This document shows positions 27,471 to 36,624 of a stretch of 64,000 nt of DNA, one piece after another. A program made the position numbers and the translations under genes. The notes under the pieces are model-generated. The model did not search any database. It had not been told where the DNA came from and was given only the letters and a program-made list of their open reading frames with translations. Source of the stretch: Neorhizobium alkalisoli (GTDB lineage Bacteria; Pseudomonadota; Alphaproteobacteria; Rhizobiales; Rhizobiaceae); NCBI RefSeq assembly GCF_002968635.1, contig NZ_PVBN01000008.1:186001-250000 (forward strand), written 5' to 3'. Numbering within the stretch: the first letter of the stretch is position 1; every line of letters starts with the position of its first letter.

Positions 27471-28685
27471 TCAGGCAGCCATGGCCTTCTTGAGATTGTC
27501 ATCGATCTTGTCGAGGAAAGCGGTGGTGGAGAGCCACGGCTGGTCCGGGCCGATCAGGAGGGCGAGGTCCTTCGTCATGAAGCCGGATTCGACGGTGTCG
27601 ACGCAGACCTTTTCGAGCGTCGAGGCGAACTTCGCGAGTTCGGCATTGTCGTCGAGTTTCGCGCGGTGCGCGAGGCCGCGGGTCCAGGCGAAGATCGAGG
27701 CGATCGAGTTCGTCGAGGTCTCCTGGCCCTTCTGATGCTGGCGGTAGTGGCGGGTGACCGTGCCGTGGGCGGCTTCGGCTTCCACCGTCTTGCCATCAGG
27801 GGTGAGCAGGACCGAGGTCATCAGGCCGAGCGAGCCGAAGCCTTGGGCAACCGTGTCGGACTGCACGTCGCCATCGTAGTTCTTGCAGGCCCAGACGTAG
27901 CCGCCGGACCACTTCAGGGCCGAGGCGACCATGTCGTCAATCAGGCGGTGTTCGTAGGTGATGCCGATTTCGTCGAACTGCGCCTTGAATTCGTTCTGGT
28001 AGACTTCTTCGAAGATATCCTTGAAGCGGCCGTCATAGGCCTTGAGGATGGTGTTCTTGGTCGACAGATAGACCGGCCACTTACGCATCAGGCCGTACAT
28101 CATCGAAGCGCGGGCGAATTCGCGGATCGACTCGTCGAGGTTGTACATGGCCATCGCCACGCCGGCACCGGGCGCATCGAACACTTCCTTTTCGATCACC
28201 TGGCCGTCCTCGCCGACGAACTTGATCGTCAGCTTGCCCTTGCCGGGGAACTTGAAGTCGGTGGCGCGGTACTGATCGCCGAAGGCATGGCGGCCGACGA
28301 CGATCGGCTTGGTCCAACCGGGAACGAGGCGGGGCACGTTCTTGCAGATGATCGGCTCGCGGAAGATGACGCCGCCGAGAATGTTGCGGATCGTGCCGTT
28401 CGGGCTCTTCCACATCTGCTTGAGGCCGAATTCCGTCACGCGGGCTTCGTCCGGCGTGATGGTGGCGCACTTGATGCCGACGCCGTGCTTCTTGATGGCG
28501 TTTGCCGCGTCGACGGTGACCTGATCGTTGGTGGCGTCGCGGTTTTCGACCGAAAGGTCATAATATTCGATGTCGAGATCGAGATAGGGAAGGATCAGCT
28601 TGTCCTTGATGAGCTGCCAGATGATGCGGGTCATCTCGTCGCCGTCGAGATCGACGACCGGGTTTGCTACCTTGATCTTTTGCAT
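27471..28685 (-). CDS. icd: NADP-dependent isocitrate dehydrogenase
   Basis: Icd oxidatively decarboxylates isocitrate to 2-oxoglutarate in the TCA cycle, giving NADPH. At 404 residues and with [20 protein letters not shown] at the N-terminus it is of the dimeric, eukaryote-like type II NADP-IDH. The metal/substrate segment [20 protein letters not shown] and the [12 protein letters not shown] nucleotide-site stretch are present. AAGAGGAATTCC precedes the ATG. It is monocistronic, with its own terminator. Confidence 0.97.
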   Translation of the reverse strand: MQKIKVANPVVDLDGDEMTRIIWQLIKDKLILPYLDLDIEYYDLSVENRDATNDQVTVDAANAIKKHGVGIKCATITPDEARVTEFGLKQMWKSPNGTIRNILGGVIFREPIICKNVPRLVPGWTKPIVVGRHAFGDQYRATDFKFPGKGKLTIKFVGEDGQVIEKEVFDAPGAGVAMAMYNLDESIREFARASMMYGLMRKWPVYLSTKNTILKAYDGRFKDIFEEVYQNEFKAQFDEIGITYEHRLIDDMVASALKWSGGYVWACKNYDGDVQSDTVAQGFGSLGLMTSVLLTPDGKTVEAEAAHGTVTRHYRQHQKGQETSTNSIASIFAWTRGLAHRAKLDDNAELAKFASTLEKVCVDTVESGFMTKDLALLIGPDQPWLSTTAFLDKIDDNLKKAMAA

Positions 28686-28911
28686 GGAATTCCTCTTGGA
28701 CGTAGGAGGGATATTTGATCCCCAAAGGTGGACACCAGTGGTGTGCGCTATAGCACCGCCGGACCGGAACGCAAAGGCATTCAGCCCGCGTCATGCGGCT
28801 TTTCGCGCCAGAAATCGTCTCGCATTCCGATTGGCGGACAATTGTCCTTGCCAAACCACAAACCGGGTTTAATGTCCCGAAAAATCCCACTCGAACAACT
28901 GGATTCCTCCC

Positions 28912-29442
28912 ATGCGGATCTTGCCGCTCGCTATCGCTTTTTCGCTGACCTCCACCTTGGCCGTGGCGGCTGACGCCACCGATCCGGTCAAGGAAGTCAT
29001 GAAGGTCACTGAGGACAACTGGAATACGGTCGATAGCGAGTGGAAATATATCTTCGACGCAGACTCGCTGAAGCGGCTGTTCAGCAAGAGGTTCCAGACG
29101 GCTTACGCGGAAGCGGCGAAGCATCCGGCCTACGAAACTGAAAACAACCAGCCGGGCGATCCCTTCGGTTATGACGTCGTGACCGCCTCCCAGGACGGCT
29201 GTCCGCTGCAGGATATCAAGATGACGACGGCGCCCGGCGCCAACGGGGTCACCGACGTGACGGTGACGTTCAAGCAATGGACCTGCGTCGATGACGCCCA
29301 GATCAAGGACAGCATCAGCGAAGTCCATTTCGATGTGATCGGCGAGGACGGCAAGTCGGTCATCGACGATATCCACCGCGTGGCGGAAGGCGAAAAGGAC
29401 TCCGTCGTCGAGGAAATGCAGTCGATCGCCAAGGGCGAGTAA
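28912..29442 (+). CDS. Secreted hypothetical protein
   Basis: A 176-residue protein with a clear Sec signal peptide (MRILPLAIAFSLTSTLAVAA, cleavage near residue 19-20) and a mature acidic domain containing two cysteines (DGCPLQD and QWTCVDD) that could form a periplasmic disulfide. No family recognised. It is divergent from icd, and 37 bases lie between its stop and the next upstream ATG of the FUSC gene. Confidence 0.7.
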   Translation: MRILPLAIAFSLTSTLAVAADATDPVKEVMKVTEDNWNTVDSEWKYIFDADSLKRLFSKRFQTAYAEAAKHPAYETENNQPGDPFGYDVVTASQDGCPLQDIKMTTAPGANGVTDVTVTFKQWTCVDDAQIKDSISEVHFDVIGEDGKSVIDDIHRVAEGEKDSVVEEMQSIAKGE

Positions 29443-29527
29443 CCCCCGGCGGGTTCGACAGTTTGAACCACTGCAATATATGAACCTTCGCAGGTCTGCT
29501 CTGCTTTTGCGGCGCGAAGGGGTGCTG

Positions 29528-31522
29528 ATGAGATTTCCTTCAAGATTGGCCGATCGGCTGCTGGCTCATGACCCGGCGCTGTCGAGAGTGCGCATGGGCG
29601 CGCGCGTGACGCTGACCATTCTCGGCTCGGTCGCCTGTCTGGCGGCGTTTCATGCCGCAATCATGCCGTTGCCTCCGATCGCGTACGGACTGGCGATCAT
29701 CCTGTCGATCGAGGGCGGGGTTGCCGTGCGGGACCGGTTGCCGGGCGACCAGTTGAAGACCCGGCTGCTCGGCTGCCTCGCAAGTCTGGCATCCGTCGCG
29801 ACGGCTGCCTTGCTGGAGGACTACCGGATAGTCTCGGACGTCGTATTCCTCTGCGTGATTCTGGCCGCGACCCTTGCGCGTATCTATGGGCCGAGGGGCT
29901 TTGCGATCGGCATGTTCGCCTTCACGTCCTATTTCATCGGCGCCTATCTCAGGCCGCAGCTCGCGGAGCTGCCGCTTGCGGCGGTCGGCCCTCTGGTCGC
30001 CGTCATCATGGGGCACGTCATTCGAACCTACGTCCTGCGGGACGATCGCAAGCGCGACCTCCTCCACGCGCTCGTGGCGGTTCAGGGTCGGTCCGATGAT
30101 GTTCTGGCAAAGCTCGAACTGCTTGCCGCGGCCGGACGGTGGACGGAGGCCGACAGGACGGAGCTGCGGAGGCGTGAGGAGCGGCTGAAGGACGTGGTCC
30201 TGATGGCCGAAAGTTATCTGCCGGTCTCGCAGGAGGAGCGGGAAGGCAAGGGGGCTGACGACGATGTCGCGACGCCTGTCGCCATGGCGATCTTCGACGT
30301 CCATCTCGCCGCTGAAAGCGCTCTTGTGCTTTCGCTGGAAAGCCTGCCGCCCGCAGGCCTGGTGGAGGCGGTGCTGAACGGGGACGATGCGCGGGTCAGA
30401 TACTACACTGGCGAACCGGGCGACGAGGACCATCCGCCGCAGTCGGAAAGCCTTCGCGCCTTCGCCTGGCTTCACGAAGCGCGCAGGTCGCTCGTCAAAG
30501 AGGTCGAAAAGGCGCGGCAGGAGGGTTTTGCTTTTCTCGCTTCGCTGCCACAGCCCCCAAAACCTGCCGCAATCGACTTTTCCTTCAAGAACCCCCAGGT
30601 CCGCGCCGCCCTTCAGATCACGCTGGCGTCCGGCATCGCAATGGTGTTTGGCCTGATGCTTTCGCGCGACCGCTGGTTCTGGTCGGTGCTCACCGCCTTC
30701 CTGATCTTCACGAATACCAAGTCGCGCGGCGATACGGCGATAAGGGCAATCCAGCGATCGATCGGGACGTTGCTCGGAATTACGATCGGCCTCGGCCTTG
30801 CGACACTGCTGGCGGGGCATCCGCTGCCGGCCATGGGTCTGGCGGCTACGGGAGTCTTCCTGGCCTTCTATTACCTGCAGGCTTCCTACGCGATGATGAG
30901 CTTCTTCATCTCGATCGTGCTTTGCCTGATCTATGGACTTATCGGGCAGCTCACCTTCGATCTTCTGCGGCTGCGCATCGAGGAAACGCTGATCGGCGCG
31001 GCAGCAGGCACCGCGGTGGCGTTCCTCATCTTTTCTGCGCCAACGCGGTCGACGGTCGATCTGGCACTGGCGCGCTGGTACGGTTCCCTGCGTGAACTGC
31101 TTGAAGCCGGCAGGGCGGGCGGGGGCGGGATGCAGGCGATCGAACTCTCCCGTAAGCTCGACGCCGCCTATCGAGAGCTCACGGTCGCTGCCCGCCCGCT
31201 CGGCAGCAGCTGGTCGCTTGTCACCAAGCCTGGCCGCATCCGCCAGACACTGGCGATTTTTCTCGCCTCCACCTATTGGGCGCGGGTGTTCGCCCGCAAT
31301 CTGGCTTTAACCGGAAAGACACCGGAGCCTGAGGTACTGGAGGCTATCGAGACCACGCTCAAAACGGCGGAACGTGCCGCTGGTCGTGGATCGGAGTGCT
31401 TTTCGATGCCAAGGCAGGCGAGGCGAGCCGGAGGGCGGCATCTGCCGATCTTCCGGCATGGCTCGCGGCTTGGCGTCGAAATGGTCGGTAATCTGCTCGA
31501 TCGCCTTTATCCGCAGCCATAA
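29528..31522 (+). CDS. FUSC-family inner-membrane protein
   Basis: A 664-residue membrane protein. It has a block of N-terminal hydrophobic helices (~25-175), a cytoplasmic region (~185-355) rich in charged helices, and a second helix block (~360-510) with SRDRWFWSVLTAFLIFTNT and RAIQRSIGTLLGITIGLGLA, the FUSC/YccS-type signature RxxxTxxGxxxG. Relatives include AaeB and YccS, implicated in efflux of aromatic acids or in envelope processes. I chose ATG 29528 (AAGGGG upstream) over ATG 29480. No periplasmic adaptor gene is adjacent, so a classic AaeAB pair is not supported. Confidence 0.8.
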   Translation: MRFPSRLADRLLAHDPALSRVRMGARVTLTILGSVACLAAFHAAIMPLPPIAYGLAIILSIEGGVAVRDRLPGDQLKTRLLGCLASLASVATAALLEDYRIVSDVVFLCVILAATLARIYGPRGFAIGMFAFTSYFIGAYLRPQLAELPLAAVGPLVAVIMGHVIRTYVLRDDRKRDLLHALVAVQGRSDDVLAKLELLAAAGRWTEADRTELRRREERLKDVVLMAESYLPVSQEEREGKGADDDVATPVAMAIFDVHLAAESALVLSLESLPPAGLVEAVLNGDDARVRYYTGEPGDEDHPPQSESLRAFAWLHEARRSLVKEVEKARQEGFAFLASLPQPPKPAAIDFSFKNPQVRAALQITLASGIAMVFGLMLSRDRWFWSVLTAFLIFTNTKSRGDTAIRAIQRSIGTLLGITIGLGLATLLAGHPLPAMGLAATGVFLAFYYLQASYAMMSFFISIVLCLIYGLIGQLTFDLLRLRIEETLIGAAAGTAVAFLIFSAPTRSTVDLALARWYGSLRELLEAGRAGGGGMQAIELSRKLDAAYRELTVAARPLGSSWSLVTKPGRIRQTLAIFLASTYWARVFARNLALTGKTPEPEVLEAIETTLKTAERAAGRGSECFSMPRQARRAGGRHLPIFRHGSRLGVEMVGNLLDRLYPQP

Positions 31523-31583
31523 CGCCCTTGCCGATCACCGTGCAGCTGGTTTATTCCCCGCCAATGATCATCGGAAGGGCATC

Positions 31584-32420
31584 ATGTCAGGTACCAATAG
31601 CGAGCGAGAACTGATTGCCGAAGGACCGGCGATCGTGCTGGTGGAGCCGCAGCTTGGCGAGAACATCGGGATGGTTGCCCGCGCCATGGCGAATTTCGGC
31701 CTGGCGGAGCTGCGCATTGTCAATCCTCGCGATGGCTGGCCGAGCGAAAAGGCGCGCTCCGCAGCCGCCAAGGCCGATCATGTGATCGACGGAACCAAGG
31801 TTTACGAGACGCTGGAAGAGGCGATCAAGGATCTCAATTTCGTCTATGCGACGACGGCCCGCGAGCGGTACGGTTTCAAGCCCGTGCGTTCTCCGGTGGT
31901 GGCGGCTGAGACATTGCGCACCAGGTTCAGGGCAGGGGAAAAGACCGGCGTTCTCTTCGGTCGCGAGCGCTGGGGGTTGACCAATGAGGAAGTCGCGCTT
32001 GCCGATGAGATCGTCACCTTTCCCGTCAACCCGGCCTTCGCATCGCTCAATATCGCCCAGGCGGTGCTGCTGATGTCCTACGAATGGATGAAATCCGGAC
32101 TGGACGACCTCAGCGAGACAATCTTCCAGCCTGTCGAGCAGCGGCCCTCTACGAAGGAACAGGTTTTCGGCCTGTTCGAGCATCTGGAGGAGGCTCTCGA
32201 TGCCCGCGGATATTTTCATCCGCCCGCGAAAAAGCCCAAAATGATCGACAATCTCCGCGCCGTCATCTCGCGGAGGGGATTTACGGAACAGGAGATCAGC
32301 GTGTTCCGGGGCGTCATCAATTCGCTCGACCGTTTTCCGCGCCGATGGCCGAAGCAGAACAAGGTGGGCGAGCCGGGAGAGGCTCCAGGGGAGACGGCAG
32401 GGAATGACGCAGACGAATGA
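31584..32420 (+). CDS. trmJ: tRNA 2'-O-methyltransferase TrmJ-like (SPOUT)
   Basis: A 278-residue SPOUT-class RNA methyltransferase, probably TrmJ, which 2'-O-methylates tRNA position 32. Conserved SPOUT motifs are visible: [15 protein letters not shown] (N-terminal), [15 protein letters not shown] (motif 2) and [16 protein letters not shown] (motif 3, the knot). A C-terminal helical extension follows. The ATG at 31584 is preceded by GGAAGGGCATC. The gene overlaps murI by 17 bases. Confidence 0.88.
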   Translation: MSGTNSERELIAEGPAIVLVEPQLGENIGMVARAMANFGLAELRIVNPRDGWPSEKARSAAAKADHVIDGTKVYETLEEAIKDLNFVYATTARERYGFKPVRSPVVAAETLRTRFRAGEKTGVLFGRERWGLTNEEVALADEIVTFPVNPAFASLNIAQAVLLMSYEWMKSGLDDLSETIFQPVEQRPSTKEQVFGLFEHLEEALDARGYFHPPAKKPKMIDNLRAVISRRGFTEQEISVFRGVINSLDRFPRRWPKQNKVGEPGEAPGETAGNDADE

Positions 32421-33201
32421 GTTGAAGCCGGTGCTGATGTTCGATTCGGGCATCGGCGGGCTGACGGTGCTGCGCGAGGCGCGCGTGCTGATGCCGGAGC
32501 GCGGCTTCATCTACGTGGCGGACGATGCCGGTTTTCCCTATGGCGATTGGGAGGAAGCCGCGCTGAAGGAGCGGGTTATCGCGCTCTTTGCCAAGCTTCT
32601 CCAGGAATACGATCCCGAAGTTTGCGTGATCTCCTGCAACACCGCCTTCACGCTTGCTGGTGCGGACCTCCGCTCGACCTTTCCGAATATGACCTTTGTC
32701 GGGACGGTGCCGGCGATCAAGCCGGCGGCGGAGCGCACGCGCTCCGGTCTCGTTTCCGTTCTCGCCACCCCCGGCACGGTGAAGCGCGCCTATACCCGCG
32801 ATCTCATCCAGTCGTTTGCCACGCAATGCCACGTGCGTCTGGTCGGCTCCCAGAATCTTGCCCGCATGGCCGAGGCCTATATCCGGGGCGAGACGATATC
32901 AGACGAGGCGGTGATGGCGGAGATTGCTCCCTGTTTCGTGGAGAAGGACGGCGGCAAGACCGACATCGTCGTTCTTGCCTGCACGCACTACCCGTTTATG
33001 GCCAATGTGTTCCGGCGCTTGTCGCCTTGGCCAGTCGATTGGCTTGATCCGGCCGAGGCGATCGCAAGGCAGGCCCGTCGGAAGGTGCCCCTGGTCGATG
33101 GCGCCGAGCATCCCGACAGCTATGATTTCGCGGTCTTCACCTCGGGCAATCCTGATTTCGCCACGAGGCGGCTGATGCAAGGATTTGGCCTGAAGGCCTG
33201 A
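32404..33201 (+). CDS. murI: Glutamate racemase
   Basis: MurI makes D-glutamate for peptidoglycan. The 265-residue product has [14 protein letters not shown] at the N-terminus (general acid/base Asp near 14), Cys78 in SCNTAF and Cys193 in ACTHYPF, the two catalytic thiols. Start ATG 32404 lies inside the end of trmJ, suggesting coupling. trmJ-murI is an unremarkable rhizobial pairing. Length and motifs support a functional enzyme. Confidence 0.95.
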   Translation: MTQTNELKPVLMFDSGIGGLTVLREARVLMPERGFIYVADDAGFPYGDWEEAALKERVIALFAKLLQEYDPEVCVISCNTAFTLAGADLRSTFPNMTFVGTVPAIKPAAERTRSGLVSVLATPGTVKRAYTRDLIQSFATQCHVRLVGSQNLARMAEAYIRGETISDEAVMAEIAPCFVEKDGGKTDIVVLACTHYPFMANVFRRLSPWPVDWLDPAEAIARQARRKVPLVDGAEHPDSYDFAVFTSGNPDFATRRLMQGFGLKA

Positions 33202-33269
33202 GCGCCATCGAGCGATGTGACTTTTTTATCACGTTTTCTTTGTGATGATTGCAATTCGCGATTGTGCGC

Positions 33270-33297
33270 TTGCTCATCGGGAGATCTCGTGTATTAT
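33270..33297 (+). promoter_or_regulatory. Candidate promoter upstream of a 34-codon gene
   Basis: TTGCTC, 16 bases, TATTAT, in the gap after murI and about 35 bases upstream of a strong ribosome site. Weak pattern match. Confidence 0.35.
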
Positions 33298-33333
33298 CTA
33301 CCTATTCCGCAAAACGAACACAGGAGGCGTGAA

Positions 33334-33438
33334 ATGAAGTCTATTCCCATGTTTATGCGCCTTTCTGGCGGAACGGCTATTGTGGCCTCGGTGTATCGCA
33401 CATCGACGCCGGCCGGCATGTGCTCCCAGGCCGTATAA
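33334..33438 (+). CDS. Very small hypothetical protein (34 residues)
   Basis: A 34-codon frame, MKSIPMFMRLSGGTAIVASV at the N-terminus, ending RTSTPAGMCSQAV. Its main support is an excellent Shine-Dalgarno (CAGGAGGCGTGAA) and a candidate promoter upstream. It fills part of the ~380-base gap between murI and a DUF1127 gene. There is no recognisable family; a leader peptide or small regulatory peptide is possible, but nothing in the sequence shows which. Confidence 0.45.
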   Translation: MKSIPMFMRLSGGTAIVASVYRTSTPAGMCSQAV

Positions 33439-33585
33439 GTCTGGATTTCCGCCGTTTTGGCACTTTCTCCTATTGATCTGACGTGACCGGCTGACGAAGC
33501 GATTTATCGCGTTTCCTCGTCCGCATCCGCACGTCTTTCTTCATCTCAGAGGACCTGGTTGCGACATGCGCCGGGACGGAAAATC

Positions 33586-33822
33586 ATGCGTGAATCACAA
33601 TTTTTGGTTGCTGATACCCTTTCGGCTGCGGTTCATGACCTCTGCCGCGAACATGGCGTCTGGAAGACTGCCCGTGCACTGCTCCTGGCAGCCTGGAGAC
33701 GTCGCCAAGAAGAAAACCGGATCTCCGATCTCTCCAATCGGATGCGCCGCGATGTCGGTTTCCCCGAACTCGAGGACGACCGCGGAAATGTGCGGTTCAT
33801 CCTTTGGGATATCCGGCTGTGA
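33586..33822 (+). CDS. DUF1127-containing protein
   Basis: A 78-residue protein with an N-terminal extension (MRESQFLVADTLSAAVHDL) before the DUF1127 core (RRRQEENRISDLSNRMRRDV GFPE, residues ~46-69). The C-terminal WDIRL resembles other members. It is longer than the two 47-48-residue copies near 19 kb, so it belongs to the longer YjiS-like group. Start ATG 33586 is assigned from the core position; the ribosome site (ACGGAAAATC) is weak. Confidence 0.75.
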   Translation: MRESQFLVADTLSAAVHDLCREHGVWKTARALLLAAWRRRQEENRISDLSNRMRRDVGFPELEDDRGNVRFILWDIRL

Positions 33823-33896
33823 AAGGGCTGAGATGGGTCTCCGGCGGGCTTTCCGCCGGGGATCCACGCGAGGATTCTGTGTCTGGAACTGAACGA

Positions 33897-34349
33897 ATGA
33901 CGGCCGTCTTCCGCAAACTTTGCCGTGACGATATGCCGGCTGCTGCGCGCGTCCACCGTGCTTCCTTCGACGAGCGGCTGCCCTGGCTGGCTCAGCGTCA
34001 CACGCCGGGGGAGGATCGAGGATACTGGAGCGGGCACCTCTTCGCGACTTGCGACATCTGGGGTGCCGAAAGGGATGGAGCCTTGCTTGGCGTTGTCGCC
34101 TTCCGCGAGGACTGGATCGACCAGCTCTATATCCTGCCGGGAGCGCAGGGGCAGGGGATCGGCTCCCGGTTGCTGGATCTGGCCAAAGAAACCCATCCGC
34201 AGCTTTTTCTTTGGACCTTCCAGCGCAACACCGCAGCGCGCGATTTTTATGAAACGCGCGGCTTTGTGGCAATCAGGCAGACCGATGGCGCGGCCAACGA
34301 GGAAAAGGAGCCGGACGTGCTCTATCGCTGGCGTTCCGAAACTCGATAA
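33897..34349 (+). CDS. GNAT family N-acetyltransferase
   Basis: A 150-residue GNAT. The CoA-binding motif QLYILPGAQGQGIGSRLLDL (Q-x-x-G-x-G as AQGQGIG, residues ~82-88) and WTFQRNTAARDFYETRGFV (motif B) are clear. Start ATG 33897 gives MTAVFRKLCRDDMPAAARVH, normal for the family; in-frame codons further upstream overlap the DUF1127 gene. Substrate unknown. It heads a run of small plus-strand accessory genes. Confidence 0.83.
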   Translation: MTAVFRKLCRDDMPAAARVHRASFDERLPWLAQRHTPGEDRGYWSGHLFATCDIWGAERDGALLGVVAFREDWIDQLYILPGAQGQGIGSRLLDLAKETHPQLFLWTFQRNTAARDFYETRGFVAIRQTDGAANEEKEPDVLYRWRSETR

Positions 34350-34412
34350 AACACCGCTTGCAAAGCGAAAAAATCGGTGGCTTGCTCGGCTCCTTCCATG
34401 GAGGAGTTTCGT

Positions 34413-35051
34413 ATGTCGCTTGAACACTGGCTCGCTTTCGTGGCCGCTTCGTCCATCCTGCTCGCCATTCCAGGGCCGACGATCCTGCTTGTCATCTCCT
34501 ATGCGCTGAGCCATGGCCGCAAAGTTGCGACCGCGACGGTCGCAGGCGTCGCGCTCGGTGACTTCACCGCAATGACGGCTTCGATGCTGGGCCTCGGCGC
34601 CGTGCTTGCGACATCGGCAACGCTCTTCACCGTTCTGAAATGGGTGGGCGCTGCCTATCTCATCTATCTCGGTATCAAGCTCTGGCGAGCGCCGGTTTCC
34701 GACCGTGCAGCCGAGGTCGACGAGGCGGAGGCGGCATCCGCAAAACCCGTCAGGATCTTCCTTCATACCTATGTCGTAACGGCGCTGAACCCGAAGAGCA
34801 TCGTCTTCTTCGTCGCCTTTTTGCCGCAGTTCCTCGACCTGAGCCGGCCGCTCTTCTTTCAGATGGCTGTCTTCGAGGTCACCTTCCTGGTTCTCGCAAC
34901 GCTCAACGCAGCGCTCTATGGCCTGCTCGCTGCCATGGCCCGCAACACGATCCGCAAGCCGAAAGTCCAGCGAATCGTCAATCGCACCGGCGGCTCGCTG
35001 ATGATCGGCGCGGGCCTGCTTTCGGCCAGCTTCAAGCGCGCCACGGCATGA
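34413..35051 (+). CDS. LysE/RhtB-family exporter
   Basis: A 212-residue inner-membrane exporter of the LysE/RhtB superfamily, which expels amino acids or their analogues. It has about six hydrophobic helices, the N-terminal IPGPTILLVISYALSHGRK signature after the first helix, and GAAYLIYLGIKLW. ATG 34413 has GGAGGAG upstream. A second, different LysE paralogue lies 404 bases downstream, separated by a GFA gene. Substrate unknown. Confidence 0.88.
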   Translation: MSLEHWLAFVAASSILLAIPGPTILLVISYALSHGRKVATATVAGVALGDFTAMTASMLGLGAVLATSATLFTVLKWVGAAYLIYLGIKLWRAPVSDRAAEVDEAEAASAKPVRIFLHTYVVTALNPKSIVFFVAFLPQFLDLSRPLFFQMAVFEVTFLVLATLNAALYGLLAAMARNTIRKPKVQRIVNRTGGSLMIGAGLLSASFKRATA

Positions 35052-35073
35052 GCATCTCAAGGGAGGACAACGA

Positions 35074-35445
35074 ATGCTGACTGGACGTTGCCATTGCGGC
35101 GAGACCGTCTTCGAGATCGATGGTGAATTGCCCCAGGCGTTGACGCGCTGCACCTGTACTTTCTGCTCCCGGCGCGGCACGCTCTATGCCTATTACGAGC
35201 CGAAGCAACTGCGTGTCACGGCCGATCCCGGGAGCGACAGAATCTATCGCTGGAATTCGAAGCTGGTGGCGCATCATTTTTGCGGCACCTGCGGCTGCGG
35301 GACCTATAGCGACAGTCCGGATTTCCAGCTCGACGGCACCTGGGACGGCAAGACGCGCCGCATCGGTGTGAATGCCAGGCTGTTCGACGATTTCGATGCC
35401 GAGGAATGGCCACACACGGTGATCGACGGCAGAAACCTCTGGTAG
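35074..35445 (+). CDS. GFA-family zinc-binding protein
   Basis: A 123-residue protein of the GFA (glutathione-dependent formaldehyde-activating enzyme-like, CENP-V) fold. Zinc-binding cysteines are visible as GRCHCGE (~5-8), RCTCTFC (~28-32) and FCGTCGCG (~72-78). Such proteins are common and mostly uncharacterised; only a minority act on S-hydroxymethylglutathione. It lies between two LysE exporters, all closely spaced on the plus strand. Confidence 0.85.
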   Translation: MLTGRCHCGETVFEIDGELPQALTRCTCTFCSRRGTLYAYYEPKQLRVTADPGSDRIYRWNSKLVAHHFCGTCGCGTYSDSPDFQLDGTWDGKTRRIGVNARLFDDFDAEEWPHTVIDGRNLW

Positions 35446-35454
35446 GAGAGCGAC

Positions 35455-36087
35455 ATGAGCGAAATGACCATTCTAGCCTTTGCGATCGTCGCCTTCATCG
35501 GCATCGCGACGCCAGGGCCGACAGTGCTTCTCGCGCTGACCAACGGTTCCCGTTACGGGTTGCGCCGGGCTTTGCCCGGCATGGCCGGCGCCATGCTCTC
35601 CGATTTCGTTCTGATCGGCGCCGTGGCACTGGGATTGGGCGCGCTGCTTGCGGCCTCCGAATTCTGGTTCACGGTCGTCAAGTGGTTGGGCGCGGGATAT
35701 CTGACTTTTCTAGGCATCATGCTTCTCCGTTCCAAGGGGTCACTTGACGTTACGGAAGCTGCTGTCGCGTCAGGTGCCGGCTCTTCCGCCTCGATCTTCC
35801 TCAAGAGTCTCCTTGTCGCGGTGACGAACCCCAAGGGTTACCTCTTCTTCTCGGCCTTCCTGCCGCAATTCATCGTGTCCGATGCGCCGCAGGTGCCGCA
35901 ATATGCCTTGCTCGCCGTGGTATTCGCGTCGATCGATTTTGCCGTGATGTTTGCCTATGCGCTGCTCGGTTCGAAGGCCGTGCATCTACTCAAGAAGAAA
36001 GGCGCGCTCTGGCTCGACCGGGCTTGCGGCGGCGCGCTTCTGGCGCTCGCGGGATCGCTCGCGCTTTATCGGCGCGCGGCTTCATAA
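35455..36087 (+). CDS. LysE/RhtB-family exporter
   Basis: A 210-residue second LysE-type exporter. TPGPTVLLALTNGSRYGLRR is the family N-terminal signature; WLGAGYLTFLGIMLLRS and VTNPKGYLFFSAFLPQFI match the middle and later conserved segments. About six membrane helices. It shares fold but limited sequence with the first copy, so it is not a recent duplicate. The Shine-Dalgarno GTAGGAGAGCG lies just before the ATG. Confidence 0.87.
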   Translation: MSEMTILAFAIVAFIGIATPGPTVLLALTNGSRYGLRRALPGMAGAMLSDFVLIGAVALGLGALLAASEFWFTVVKWLGAGYLTFLGIMLLRSKGSLDVTEAAVASGAGSSASIFLKSLLVAVTNPKGYLFFSAFLPQFIVSDAPQVPQYALLAVVFASIDFAVMFAYALLGSKAVHLLKKKGALWLDRACGGALLALAGSLALYRRAAS

Positions 36088-36108
36088 GCTTCGTAAAGGG
36101 AGAAGGTA

Positions 36109-36516
36109 ATGACGAGACCGATCAAATCCGTCCGGCCGTTCCTGATGTTTCAAGGCAATACCTGCGAGGAGGCGATAACCTTTTATACGTCGGTTCTGCC
36201 CGAAAGCCGGATCGTCGATATCAAGCGTTATGGACCGGGAGAGATGGGCGCGGAAGGCAGCGTGTATCGCGCCACCTTCGAGCTTGCCGGCCAGCTGGTG
36301 GACTGCATCGACAGTCCCGCCAAGCACGCTTTCGAGTTCACGCCGTCCTTTTCCTTCTTCGTGGAATGCGCAAAGGCAGAAGAACTCGACCGGTTGGCTG
36401 CGGCACTCAGCGAGGGCGGAGCGTTCCTGATGCCGGTCGACAATTACGGCTTCAGCCGGAGATTCTGCTGGGTGAACGACCGTTTCGGCGTCTCCTGGCA
36501 GCTCAATTTCGAATAG
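36109..36516 (+). CDS. VOC/PhnB-like protein
   Basis: A 135-residue vicinal-oxygen-chelate fold protein of the PhnB / 3-demethylubiquinone-9-methyltransferase-like group: PFLMFQGNTCEEAITFYTSV at the N-terminus, RYGPGEMG, and a C-terminal GFSRRFCWVNDRFGVSWQLN. Enzymatic function is not established for this subgroup. AAGGGAGAAGGTA precedes the ATG. It ends a run of small plus-strand accessory genes. Confidence 0.82.
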   Translation: MTRPIKSVRPFLMFQGNTCEEAITFYTSVLPESRIVDIKRYGPGEMGAEGSVYRATFELAGQLVDCIDSPAKHAFEFTPSFSFFVECAKAEELDRLAAALSEGGAFLMPVDNYGFSRRFCWVNDRFGVSWQLNFE

Positions 36517-36624
36517 CTGCAAACCCTGTGCATTTTCGCACTTGTCCGGCGAAACGAATCCCGATCTCTGTTAGGGATCGGGAGTCGCGGACCGTCGGGT
36601 CACCGCGCAGAGACGGCATACGGG

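Noticed and set aside
26128..27735. 535-codon plus-strand frame opposite GST, GNAT and icd
   Set aside because: Antisense to three real minus-strand genes; no family-like segments.
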